The position numbers were made by a program, and so were the translations under genes. Of a stretch of DNA of 64,000 nt, positions 8,585 through 15,802 are shown one piece after another. The stretch's first letter is position 1; the number at the start of each line of letters is the position of its first letter. The stretch covers positions 620,001 through 684,000 of the forward strand of contig NZ_JAEHFJ010000001.1 in NCBI RefSeq assembly GCF_016406085.1, read 5' to 3'. The DNA comes from Aureibaculum flavum. GTDB taxonomy: Bacteria > Bacteroidota > Bacteroidia > Flavobacteriales > Flavobacteriaceae. Below the pieces are notes generated by a model, which ran no database searches, was not told where the DNA came from, and saw nothing but the letters and a program-made list of their open reading frames with translations.

Positions 8585-9370
8585 ATGAACTTAAAATTAG
8601 AAAACAAAAACGCATTGGTCTGTGGCAGTACTCAGGGTATTGGCAAAGCCTGTGCCATGGCATTGGCAGAATTGGGTGCTAATATTACCTTAGTGGCCAG
8701 AAATGAAGAAAAATTAAAACAGGTAGTAACAGAATTACCAAATACCTATCAAAATCACTCGTATATCGTGGCTGATTTTCAAAACCCTACAGAATTAGGA
8801 CAAAAAGTAGCTCGGAAACTCGCTGAAGTTGACACCTATCACATATTAGTCAACAACACCGGTGGTCCAGCTGGAGGGACTGCCTTATCCGCAGACATAT
8901 CAGAATTTGAAAGTGCTTTTACACAACATTTAAAAGCGAATCATATATTGGTTCAAACGGTAGTTCCAAAAATGAAAGAAGCTGATTTTGGTAGAATTAT
9001 TAACATCATTTCAACCTCAGTAAAACAACCATTGGATGGATTAGGAGTTAGCAATACCATTAGAGGAGCAGTTGCTAATTGGAGTAAAACCTTAGCTAAT
9101 GAACTGGGCGAATATGGCATTACCGTAAATAACGTTTTACCCGGAGCAACAGCAACATCTAGGCTCAGTGAAATCATTAATAATAAAGCGACTAAAACAG
9201 GCAGAACTCCAGAGCAAATCTCTAAAGCAATGAAAAATAGTATTCCTGCAAAACGCTTTGCACAACCCGGAGAAATAGCGAATGCAGTGGCATTCTTGGC
9301 CAGCGAAGCGGCAAGTTATATCAATGGCATTAATTTACCTGTAGATGGAGGCAGAACAAAATCGTTGTAA
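8585..9370 (+). CDS. SDR-family protein lacking the catalytic Tyr and Lys (BKR-like)
   Basis: A 261-residue Rossmann-fold protein of the short-chain dehydrogenase superfamily. The nucleotide-binding motif is GSTQGIG (14-20, with Cys before the first Gly), and NNTGG (90-94) replaces NNAG. S143 is in the catalytic serine position, but 13 residues on the Tyr is Ser156 and the Lys four further on is Arg160 (GVSNTIRGAV). The normal YxxxK is therefore absent. Such proteins form a known group of BKR-like SDR relatives with incomplete tetrads; their reactions are mostly unknown. It sits between AMSDH and the 3-HAA dioxygenase gene, so a role in kynurenine breakdown is inferred. The alternative ATG at 8579 (adds Met-Arg) lies in the repeat end. 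Confidence 0.85.
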   Translation: MNLKLENKNALVCGSTQGIGKACAMALAELGANITLVARNEEKLKQVVTELPNTYQNHSYIVADFQNPTELGQKVARKLAEVDTYHILVNNTGGPAGGTALSADISEFESAFTQHLKANHILVQTVVPKMKEADFGRIINIISTSVKQPLDGLGVSNTIRGAVANWSKTLANELGEYGITVNNVLPGATATSRLSEIINNKATKTGRTPEQISKAMKNSIPAKRFAQPGEIANAVAFLASEAASYINGINLPVDGGRTKSL

Positions 9371-9371
9371 T

Positions 9372-9510
9372 ATCCCATCCTAGCCTTCCCTAAGGGAAGG
9401 GAAATTTCGATGCGAAAATTTTGTACATTTATACTTGAAATACATTGTTTAATAACAACTCAATTTTCCCGTATTGAGTTTCTCGCCTTCGGGGAGATTA
9501 AGAGGGGCTT
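9372..9510. repeat. Palindromic intergenic element B (~140 bp)
   Basis: Second copy of the element seen at 6497. The left end starts TCCCATCCTAGCCTTCCC with stem CCTTCCC/GGGAAGG. The right end carries hairpin AACTCAAT/ATTGAGTT with loop TTTCCCGT (9457-9480), then hairpin TCTCGCC-TTC-GGGGAGA (9481-9497, one mismatch). After 18 more bases comes the ATG of the dioxygenase gene. Stem sequences differ from element A but the layout is the same. Confidence 0.75.
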
Positions 9511-9515
9511 TTACT

Positions 9516-10049
9516 ATGAGCAAATTAGTTTCTCCTTTAAATTTTAAAGCTTGGATTGAAGAAAATAGACATTTATTAAAACCACCTGTAGGTAATAAAG
9601 TCGTTTGGAAAGATGGTGATTTTATAGTGATGGTTGTAGGAGGTCCCAACAATAGAAAAGATTATCACTACAACGAAACACCAGAGTTTTTCTATCAAGT
9701 GGAAGGTGATATTGTACTTAAAATTATAGACAATGGCACTCCAAAAGATGTCCACATCAAAGAAGGAGATATTTATTTATTACCACCAAAAGTGCCACAT
9801 TCTCCGCAACGTGGTGCCCATACTGTAGGCTTAGTAATTGAATATAAACGACCTGAAGGAATGCGAGATGCCTTACTTTGGTTTTGCGAAAATTGTACCA
9901 CCAAATTATACGAAGAAGACTTTACTGTAAAAAATATAGAAACCGATATGCCCGTTATTTTTGATCATTATTATTCTGATAAAAAGAAACGATCGTGTCC
10001 AAATTGTGGATCTATTATGGAGCCACCAAAAAAGGTGAAAATAGAGTAA
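9516..10049 (+). CDS. nbaC: 3-hydroxyanthranilate 3,4-dioxygenase
   Basis: A 177-residue cupin that opens the ring of 3-hydroxyanthranilate to 2-amino-3-carboxymuconate semialdehyde. With the ATG at 9516, iron ligands fall at H51, E57 and H95, and R47 and R99 at substrate-binding positions, the numbering known for the bacterial enzyme. A second rubredoxin-like iron site is given by C124/C127 (FCENC) and C161/C164 (CPNC), typical of the bacterial form. A longer frame from a TTG at 9474 would translate the repeat hairpin into 14 extra residues and is rejected. It acts just before the decarboxylase encoded next. Confidence 0.97.
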   Translation: MSKLVSPLNFKAWIEENRHLLKPPVGNKVVWKDGDFIVMVVGGPNNRKDYHYNETPEFFYQVEGDIVLKIIDNGTPKDVHIKEGDIYLLPPKVPHSPQRGAHTVGLVIEYKRPEGMRDALLWFCENCTTKLYEEDFTVKNIETDMPVIFDHYYSDKKKRSCPNCGSIMEPPKKVKIE

Positions 10050-10091
10050 TACTTACAAAAGAGAAAACTAAATATTAAATAAAACTCACAC

Positions 10092-10118
10092 TTAAAGATT
10101 CCAGCCTTCGCTGGAGTG
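10092..10118. repeat. Short palindrome E (ATTCCAGC...GCTGGAGT type)
   Basis: ATTCCAGC-CTTC-GCTGGAGTGAAAT forms a hairpin with a 5-bp CCAGC/GCTGG core, just ahead of the ACMSD start. It belongs to a second palindrome type (AGATTCC ... GGA(A)TGA) also seen near 46,440. It is not related to elements A and B. Confidence 0.5.
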
Positions 10119-10123
10119 AAATC

Positions 10124-11212
10124 ATGGAAAAAAAACGCAAATTACGTATTAACGGACATTCACATTTATTACCTTATCCTGAGGAAATACCGCAATACAT
10201 GAAAGACAAAGGTATTTTTTGGGTAGATAAGGATAGGAAATTTATGCTTCAAAAAGACTGGAGTCGTCCAGTAACGGATTCTAGTTTCTTCTTACATGAA
10301 AAATTAGCATGGATGGAGCGTTTCAAAATAGACCATGCCGTGGTACTTAATTTATCACAGTTATACGGAAATGGACTACGTGTTGAAGAAATGAAAAAAG
10401 CATTGCGTTTCCAAAATGATTTTAATGCTAAAATACAACAAGAACATCCTAGTAAATTTACCTGTGGCTTTGTGGTACATCCTGGTTTTGTAAAAGGTGC
10501 CTGTTGGGAAATTGAACGTTGCGTTGAACAGGGCATGCAGTTACTTTGCTTACCAACGCATTACATGGACACTATTGGTACTTGGCGTTGTATTTTTGAT
10601 GAAGAAAATGAGCCTATATTTGAATTGGCTAGTAAATTGAATTTAGCCGTGGAAATCCATCCCTATGATGGTGAAAAATTCATTAAATTAGAAAATACAT
10701 CTTGGCGTTTTCATCTGATTTGGATGTTGGCTCAATGTGCTGATGCATACCATTTTTTTACCATAAAGGGGTATCAAGAACGATTTCCAAATATGCGGAC
10801 TTGCTTTGCTCATGGTGGACAGTTAGCACAAATTAATCTAGGACGTCGTATTCAAGGTTTTGACGGTAGACCTGATTTATTTGAAGGTGATTACCATCCT
10901 AGAGCTGCTGTTGGACATAAAAATATCTTTTTTGACACCCTTGTACATGATACCGGTTCTCTGAAATTACTTATAGAAAATCAAGGAGCGAAACAAGTTT
11001 TAATTGGCCTAGATGACCCTTATCCTTTAGGTGAAATGGAAAGTGTAAAGCAATCATCCTATCCCGGTAAAATTTTAGATCTAGCTATTGATAGAAATAT
11101 TATTAGCGAAGCAGAAAAAGATGCCATGTGGGAAGATAATGTAATACAATGGTTGTGTGGCGATGATGAAAAGGCTAAAAAAGCGTTAGTTAATAGAATA
11201 TTAAAAGATTAA
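10124..11212 (+). CDS. nbaD: 2-amino-3-carboxymuconate-6-semialdehyde decarboxylase (ACMSD)
   Basis: A 362-residue amidohydrolase-superfamily, zinc-dependent decarboxylase that converts ACMS to 2-aminomuconate semialdehyde. Zinc ligands H12 and H14 (NGHSH), H179 (EIHPYD) and D297 (GLDDPYP), and the catalytic H230 (FAHGG), match the spacing of the characterised Pseudomonas enzyme (H9/H11/H177/D294/H228). Its product is the substrate of the AMSDH encoded upstream. This routes carbon away from spontaneous cyclisation to quinolinate, so the cluster is catabolic rather than for NAD synthesis. Start at ATG 10124, directly after palindrome E. Confidence 0.97.
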   Translation: MEKKRKLRINGHSHLLPYPEEIPQYMKDKGIFWVDKDRKFMLQKDWSRPVTDSSFFLHEKLAWMERFKIDHAVVLNLSQLYGNGLRVEEMKKALRFQNDFNAKIQQEHPSKFTCGFVVHPGFVKGACWEIERCVEQGMQLLCLPTHYMDTIGTWRCIFDEENEPIFELASKLNLAVEIHPYDGEKFIKLENTSWRFHLIWMLAQCADAYHFFTIKGYQERFPNMRTCFAHGGQLAQINLGRRIQGFDGRPDLFEGDYHPRAAVGHKNIFFDTLVHDTGSLKLLIENQGAKQVLIGLDDPYPLGEMESVKQSSYPGKILDLAIDRNIISEAEKDAMWEDNVIQWLCGDDEKAKKALVNRILKD

Positions 11213-11233
11213 ATACATGCGTCGGCTAGTTGG

Positions 11234-11386
11234 AGAACAATAGCCAAAAAGCCCAAATTTAGATTTGATGAATACTTAAACGGACCAGACAATCCTGATT
11301 ATTATGATCAAATGGGGCATAATTTGAATAACCTTCTGATAGGCATGATGGTATTCTTTTTTTTGATGACTTATATAATATTATAA
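11234..11386 (+). pseudogene. Possible relic of a small membrane protein gene
   Basis: In one frame the stretch reads WRTIAKKPKFRF, then DEYLNGPDNPDYY, DQMGHNLNNLL and a hydrophobic end (IGMMVFFFLMTYIIL) before a stop. It looks like a soluble segment followed by one membrane helix. There is no ATG before the middle of it, and upstream the frame runs into the ACMSD stop, so it is either a remnant or an unusual small gene. I do not recognise the family. Confidence 0.3.
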
Positions 11387-11395
11387 TCTAGTAAA

Positions 11396-11460
11396 ACCAC
11401 CCCACCCTGCGGGCACCCCTCCTTGAAAAGGAGGGGAATTAAAAGTTTGAACTCTTTCTT
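11396..11460. repeat. Intergenic palindrome C between convergent ACMSD and HPPD genes
   Basis: CCACCCCACCCTGCGGG is followed by the hairpin CCCCTCC-TTGAAAA-GGAGGGG, a pattern frequent between genes in flavobacterial genomes. A weaker pairing ACTC/GAGT (11450-11466) follows. Placed between two convergent genes it could also end transcription on either strand. Confidence 0.55.
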
Positions 11461-11474
11461 TCGGAGTAATGATT

Positions 11475-12635
11475 TTATAAAGTTCCTCTATTGGCTTGTT
11501 CTCTTTCAATGGCTTCAAACAAAGCTTTAAAATTACCAACACCAAAAGATTGAGCTCCTTTACGTTGTATCACTTCAAAAAACATAGTGGGTCTATCTAC
11601 AACTGGTTTTGTAAACAATTGTAATAAGTAACCTTCCTCATCTCTATCAATTAAAATTCCATGCTCTTTTAGCACTTCTACATCTTCATCAATTTCACCA
11701 ACACGTTCTAATAAATCATCATAATAGGTATCTGGAACATATAAAAACTCCACACCTCTATCTCGCATTGCTCCTACGGTTTTTACAATATCGTTAGTGG
11801 CCACTGCAATATGCTGAACCCCTGGCCCATTGTAAAAATCTAAATATTCTTCAATTTGCGATTTCTTTTGTCCTTTAGCAGGTTCGTTAATGGGGAATTT
11901 TATTCTACCATTCCCATTAGACATCACCTTACTCATTAACGCTGTGTATTCTGTGGAAATATCATCATCCGTAAAGGAGATGATTTGTGCAAAGCCCATT
12001 ATTTTAGCATAAAAATCGCACCATTGCTTCATTTCTCCCCACCCCACATTACCTACCATGTGGTCAATAAATTTTAAGCCGACTGGTTCTGGATTGTAAT
12101 GTGATTCCCATTTTTTATAGCCTGGTAAAAAAAGACCTTTATAATTTTTTCGTTCTACAAAAACATGCACGGTTTCACCATAGGTATATATCCCTGATCG
12201 AATTACAAATCCATCTTTATCTTCTTCTTTTGTAGGTTTCAAAAATGGCTTTGCTCCTCTTTTGGTCGTTTCTTCAAAAGCTTTAGTGGCATCATCAACC
12301 CAGAGAGCTACTACTTTAACACCATCACCATGCTCATTTATATGTTCGTTAATAACGCCACCCTTTATCAATGAAGTCGTTAACACCAATCTGATCTTAT
12401 CTTGTTTTAATACATATGAAACACGGTCTTTCACACCTGTTTCTAATCCCGCATAAGCTTCTGATTGAAACCCGAATGCTGTTTTATAGAAATGTGCGGA
12501 TTGTTTGGCATTGCCCACATATAATTCTACATAATCAGTACCAAGCAATGGTAAAAAATCTTCGGCATCTTCAAATATTTTTTTGATACCATATTCTGTA
12601 TTTTGTAAATCTTTTAAATTCTTTATATCTGCCAT
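11475..12635 (-). CDS. hppD: 4-hydroxyphenylpyruvate dioxygenase
   Basis: A 386-residue vicinal-oxygen-chelate dioxygenase converting 4-hydroxyphenylpyruvate to homogentisate. Fe(II) ligands are H192 (IDHMVGNV), H275 (GVQHIAVAT) and E354 (FFEVIQR). The C-terminal gate helix (GNFKALFEAIEREQ) is present. It starts nine bases after the stop of the homogentisate dioxygenase gene on the same strand, so the two tyrosine-catabolic genes form an operon. The gene for fumarylacetoacetase is not in the window. Confidence 0.98.
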   Translation of the reverse strand: MADIKNLKDLQNTEYGIKKIFEDAEDFLPLLGTDYVELYVGNAKQSAHFYKTAFGFQSEAYAGLETGVKDRVSYVLKQDKIRLVLTTSLIKGGVINEHINEHGDGVKVVALWVDDATKAFEETTKRGAKPFLKPTKEEDKDGFVIRSGIYTYGETVHVFVERKNYKGLFLPGYKKWESHYNPEPVGLKFIDHMVGNVGWGEMKQWCDFYAKIMGFAQIISFTDDDISTEYTALMSKVMSNGNGRIKFPINEPAKGQKKSQIEEYLDFYNGPGVQHIAVATNDIVKTVGAMRDRGVEFLYVPDTYYDDLLERVGEIDEDVEVLKEHGILIDRDEEGYLLQLFTKPVVDRPTMFFEVIQRKGAQSFGVGNFKALFEAIEREQANRGTL

Positions 12636-12644
12636 GTTTTCTTT

Positions 12645-13811
12645 TTAATGATTTTCATCTAGCCAAGAGGTGTGATAATCTCCTGTATCAATTTTTAATG
12701 CTTCTTCTGTAACCATAAGCGGTTTAAAAGTATCAACCATAACTGCCAATTCTTCTGTTTTGGTTTGACCAATACTACGTTCCATTGCTCCTGGGTGTGG
12801 ACCATGAGGAATTCCTGACGGATGCAAAGTGATTTGACCAATCCCAATATTATTTCTACTCATAAAATCGCCATCAACATAATATAGCACCTCATCAGAA
12901 TCAATATTACTATGATTATACGGAGCGGGTATAGACTGCGGATGATAATCATACAATCTCGGCACAAACGAACAGATTACAAAAGCACTGGTTTCAAAAG
13001 TCTGATGCACAGGGGGCGGCTGATGAATTCGCCCAGTAATTGGCTCAAAATCATGGATTGACAATTTATAAGGGTAATTATAACCATCCCAACCCACCAC
13101 ACTAAAGGGATGCCCTGCATACACATATTCGTGTATCATATCTTGCTTTTTCACTTTGAGGATAAACTCTCCTTTATCAGTAAAAGTTTCCAGTTCACTT
13201 GGTGGATGCATATCACGTTCGCAAAACGGTGAATGCTCTAAATGCTGCCCAAACCAATTCCGATAACGTTTTGGTGTATAAATAGGATGTTTAGACTCCA
13301 CAATAAACAATCTATTATCTTCAGTATCAAAATCAATCTGGTAAATCATTCCTCTTGGAATTACTAAGTAATCGCCATATTCAAAATCAATATTGCCTAG
13401 AAATGTTCTTAACTTACCTGAACCTTTGTGAATAAACAATACTTCATCAGAATCAGTATTCTTATAAAAATAATCTCGTAACGATTTTTGCGGTGCAGCT
13501 AAGGCAATATAGCAATCGTTATTTGCTAACATTATTTTTCTACTTTCTAAAAAATCAGCTGTTGGGTTTACACTAAATCCATTAAGACTTAATGATTTCA
13601 TATTTTTTTCTACTGCTATTTTTGGAGAAACATCATAGGATTTCAACACTGCTTTCACTTGCGTAGGTCGGTGTGTATGATACAATAATGATGACATTCC
13701 ATCAAAACCAATAGTTCCGAAAAGTTCTTCGTAATAGAAATCGCCGGAATCACTCTTAAAAATGGTATGTCTTTTAGGTGGTATTTTACCTAATTTATGA
13801 TATCTAGGCAT
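12645..13811 (-). CDS. hmgA: Homogentisate 1,2-dioxygenase
   Basis: A 388-residue cupin-type ring-cleaving dioxygenase, shorter than the ~435-residue proteobacterial and human forms, as is common in Bacteroidota. Signature segments are PITGRIHQPPPVHQTFE and HPSGIPHGPHPGAMERSIG, holding the iron-binding His/Glu residues. It converts homogentisate to maleylacetoacetate, directly after HppD. It is first in the two-gene minus-strand operon. I did not find a clear TAnnTTTG element upstream; the 180 bases before it contain only a decayed repeat. Confidence 0.96.
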   Translation of the reverse strand: MPRYHKLGKIPPKRHTIFKSDSGDFYYEELFGTIGFDGMSSLLYHTHRPTQVKAVLKSYDVSPKIAVEKNMKSLSLNGFSVNPTADFLESRKIMLANNDCYIALAAPQKSLRDYFYKNTDSDEVLFIHKGSGKLRTFLGNIDFEYGDYLVIPRGMIYQIDFDTEDNRLFIVESKHPIYTPKRYRNWFGQHLEHSPFCERDMHPPSELETFTDKGEFILKVKKQDMIHEYVYAGHPFSVVGWDGYNYPYKLSIHDFEPITGRIHQPPPVHQTFETSAFVICSFVPRLYDYHPQSIPAPYNHSNIDSDEVLYYVDGDFMSRNNIGIGQITLHPSGIPHGPHPGAMERSIGQTKTEELAVMVDTFKPLMVTEEALKIDTGDYHTSWLDENH

Positions 13812-13899
13812 ATTTGTAAGATTTTAAGTTAAAAAAAGCTCAAGTTGTTTGAACACAAAGTTCAGATAAAGTTGATAAACAGATCGTTAATATAAAAAT

Positions 13900-13935
13900 A
13901 ACGTCATTCAGGATTTCGCTTCATTAGAAGCTTAA
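13900..13935. repeat. Degenerate palindromic repeat upstream of hmgA
   Basis: ACGTCATTCAGGATTTCGCTTC followed by ATTAGAAGC reads like a decayed member of the ATTCC...GGAATGACG family of short repeats (short CGCTTC/GAAGC-like pairing). There is no gene in 13812-13991; the rest of that gap shows nothing I can assign. Confidence 0.3.
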
Positions 13936-13991
13936 GAAGTACTAATAATTCTGTAAAAGAAGTTTGCATCGTTTTTATAAAAAAATTATAA

Positions 13992-14210
13992 TTACAAATC
14001 TAGCTCTAACTTTTGATTTCGTCCAACAATAAAATAAAATATAGTTCCTAGTATTGGAAGAAATAAAACAACCAAAATCCAAACTATTTTATCATTTTTT
14101 TTAAATGAACTTTTTAAAATATCGAAAATAGCAAAAAACCAAAATGCAAAAGAAATCAATACGAATAACTGCCAAAAAACCAATTTCCAATCAAAAACAT
14201 GAAGTTCCAT
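13992..14210 (-). CDS. Small two-helix membrane protein, PLDc_N domain
   Basis: A 72-residue protein with two membrane helices (about 12-33 and 43-63) and the PLDc_N signature, IVWILVVLFLPILGTIFYF followed by a positively charged end (VGRNQK). The family is named for the N-terminal membrane part of phospholipase-D-type proteins, but short stand-alone versions such as this one have no known function. It lies 58 bases upstream of the NifU-like gene on the same strand. A relic of the same family may exist at 26081-26206. Confidence 0.85.
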   Translation of the reverse strand: MELHVFDWKLVFWQLFVLISFAFWFFAIFDILKSSFKKNDKIVWILVVLFLPILGTIFYFIVGRNQKLELDL

Positions 14211-14268
14211 AAACTGATTTTTTATAAGGTTTAATTTATATTAAACACTCCAATAAAAGAAAAAATAC

Positions 14269-14505
14269 TTATTTCACGCTAACCACCTCTTTAATTTGTG
14301 GAGCGTATTTTTTAATTGTGGCTTCTACACCATTCTTTAAGGTCATTTGATTAACAGAACAGCCAATACACGCTCCTAATAGCTGAACTTTTACAATATT
14401 TTTATCAATTGAAACAAGAGAAATATCTCCACCATCAGACTCTAAAAAAGGTCTAATTTCTGCCAATGCTTTTTCTACTTCGTTTTTTAATTTTTCTGCT
14501 GTCAT
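14269..14505 (-). CDS. NifU C-terminal domain protein (Fe-S cluster carrier)
   Basis: A 78-residue stand-alone NifU C-terminal domain. C46 and C49 in GACIGCSVNQMT bind a [4Fe-4S] cluster between two protomers, for transfer to target enzymes. Length is normal for stand-alone Nfu proteins. It starts four bases after the mrp stop, so the two Fe-S genes are one operon. In this context it probably receives or passes clusters in cooperation with Mrp. Confidence 0.92.
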   Translation of the reverse strand: MTAEKLKNEVEKALAEIRPFLESDGGDISLVSIDKNIVKVQLLGACIGCSVNQMTLKNGVEATIKKYAPQIKEVVSVK

Positions 14506-14509
14506 TCTC

Positions 14510-15652
14510 TTATTTATTTACGGCACTACAACCTGCCATAGTTGTTATTTTAACAACTTCAGTTGGTGGTAAATCGTCATTTCTTTTTACAAGTTGGGTT
14601 ACCAAATTTTTAGTGATATTTATAAAAGCCTCCTCCAAAGGTGTGTCATTTTGTAACGCAACTGGATGACCTACATCTCCCGCTTCTCTTATACTTTGTA
14701 CTAGTGGTACCTCTCCTAAAAATGCTGTTTTTAAATCTTCCGCCAAATTTCTTGCTCCATCTTTTCCAAAGATATAATACTTATTATCAGGCAATTCTGC
14801 TGGTGTAAAATAGCTCATATTTTCAACAATTCCTAACACCGGAACGCTAATGTTTTTCTGTTCAAACATCGCTACTCCTTTTTTTGCATCTGCCAAAGCA
14901 ATCTTTTGTGGCGTACTCACTATTACAGCTCCAGAAATTGGAACTGCTTGAACAATGGACAAATGAATATCACCAGTTCCTGGAGGTAAATCTATCAACA
15001 TAAAATCAAGTTCTCCCCATTCTGCATCAAAAATAAGTTGATTTAAGGCTTTAGATGCCATTGGTCCTCTCCAAATAACAGCCTGATCAGGTTGTGTAAA
15101 AAATCCAAGTGATAATAACTTTACACCATAACTTTCAATAGGCTTCATTTTAGAGCGTCCATCAACAGTAATAGCAATTGGTTTTTCATCAGCAACATCA
15201 AACATTATAGGCATTGATGGCCCATAAACATCAGCATCTAAAACACCAACTTTAAATCCCATTTTTGATAAAGTAATTGCCAAATTAGCAGTAATAGTTG
15301 ATTTACCAACTCCTCCTTTACCAGAAGCAATGGCAATTATATTTTGAATTCCTTCAATTTTTTTACCTTTTATTAAATTACTTGGCTTTTTATCAGGAGC
15401 AGGGGCATTCACTTTTACATTGACTTTTACATCAATTTTCTGATAAACACGGTCGTGAATGGCCTTCATTATTTCAACTTCCACTTTTTTCTTAGCCTGT
15501 AAAGTAGGATTGCTAATTACCACATCAACAACAACTTCATTGCCGAAAATCACGATATTACCAATTGATTTACTCTCTACTAAGCTTTTACCTTCACCAG
15601 GTGCCGTAATGCTATCTAACGCATTATATATATCTTCTTTACTAAATTTCAT
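14510..15652 (-). CDS. mrp: Mrp/NBP35-family P-loop ATPase (iron-sulfur carrier)
   Basis: A 380-residue protein with an N-terminal MIP18/DUF59 domain (about 1-85) and a ParA-like ATPase domain with deviant Walker A GKGGVGKST at 111-119. LIDLPPGTGD is the Walker B region. The usual CxxC that bridges a cluster in proteobacterial ApbC (after ENMSYF) is replaced by TPAEL, and the only late Cys is in the tail (MAGCSAVNK). The cluster-binding mode may therefore differ. It is co-operonic with the NifU-like carrier. A TAnnTTTG element lies 42 bases upstream. Confidence 0.93.
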   Translation of the reverse strand: MKFSKEDIYNALDSITAPGEGKSLVESKSIGNIVIFGNEVVVDVVISNPTLQAKKKVEVEIMKAIHDRVYQKIDVKVNVKVNAPAPDKKPSNLIKGKKIEGIQNIIAIASGKGGVGKSTITANLAITLSKMGFKVGVLDADVYGPSMPIMFDVADEKPIAITVDGRSKMKPIESYGVKLLSLGFFTQPDQAVIWRGPMASKALNQLIFDAEWGELDFMLIDLPPGTGDIHLSIVQAVPISGAVIVSTPQKIALADAKKGVAMFEQKNISVPVLGIVENMSYFTPAELPDNKYYIFGKDGARNLAEDLKTAFLGEVPLVQSIREAGDVGHPVALQNDTPLEEAFINITKNLVTQLVKRNDDLPPTEVVKITTMAGCSAVNK

Positions 15653-15693
15653 TTTGCTATAATTTTCTCACTTCTTTATATTCATTCTAAATA

Positions 15694-15701
15694 CAAAGAT
15701 A
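15694..15701 (-). promoter_or_regulatory. Candidate -7 element for the mrp operon
   Basis: On the minus strand this reads TATCTTTG, a full match to TAnnTTTG, 41 bases ahead of the mrp ATG. No clear -33 TTG at 17-23 bases. Confidence 0.45.
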
Positions 15702-15802
15702 GGCTTTAGACTTAACATATTAAAAGAATTTAATGGAACAAATGTTACTTACCTTAAGTGTAAAACTTCTGCTATTTAAAATGTAAAATTTTCATTTTAT
15801 CT

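Noticed and set aside
9474-9515. Extended N-terminus of the 3-HAA dioxygenase from TTG at 9474
   Set aside because: The extra 14 residues translate the repeat hairpin, and the ATG at 9516 puts the metal ligands at the known positions 51/57/95.
11213-11386. Frameshift or stop readthrough extending ACMSD
   Set aside because: The same frame does continue after the stop, but ACMSD is already full length (362 residues) and ends normally.
6497-11460. CRISPR array or composite transposon
   Set aside because: Repeats are few, unevenly spaced, palindromic and different in sequence; no spacers, cas genes or transposase.
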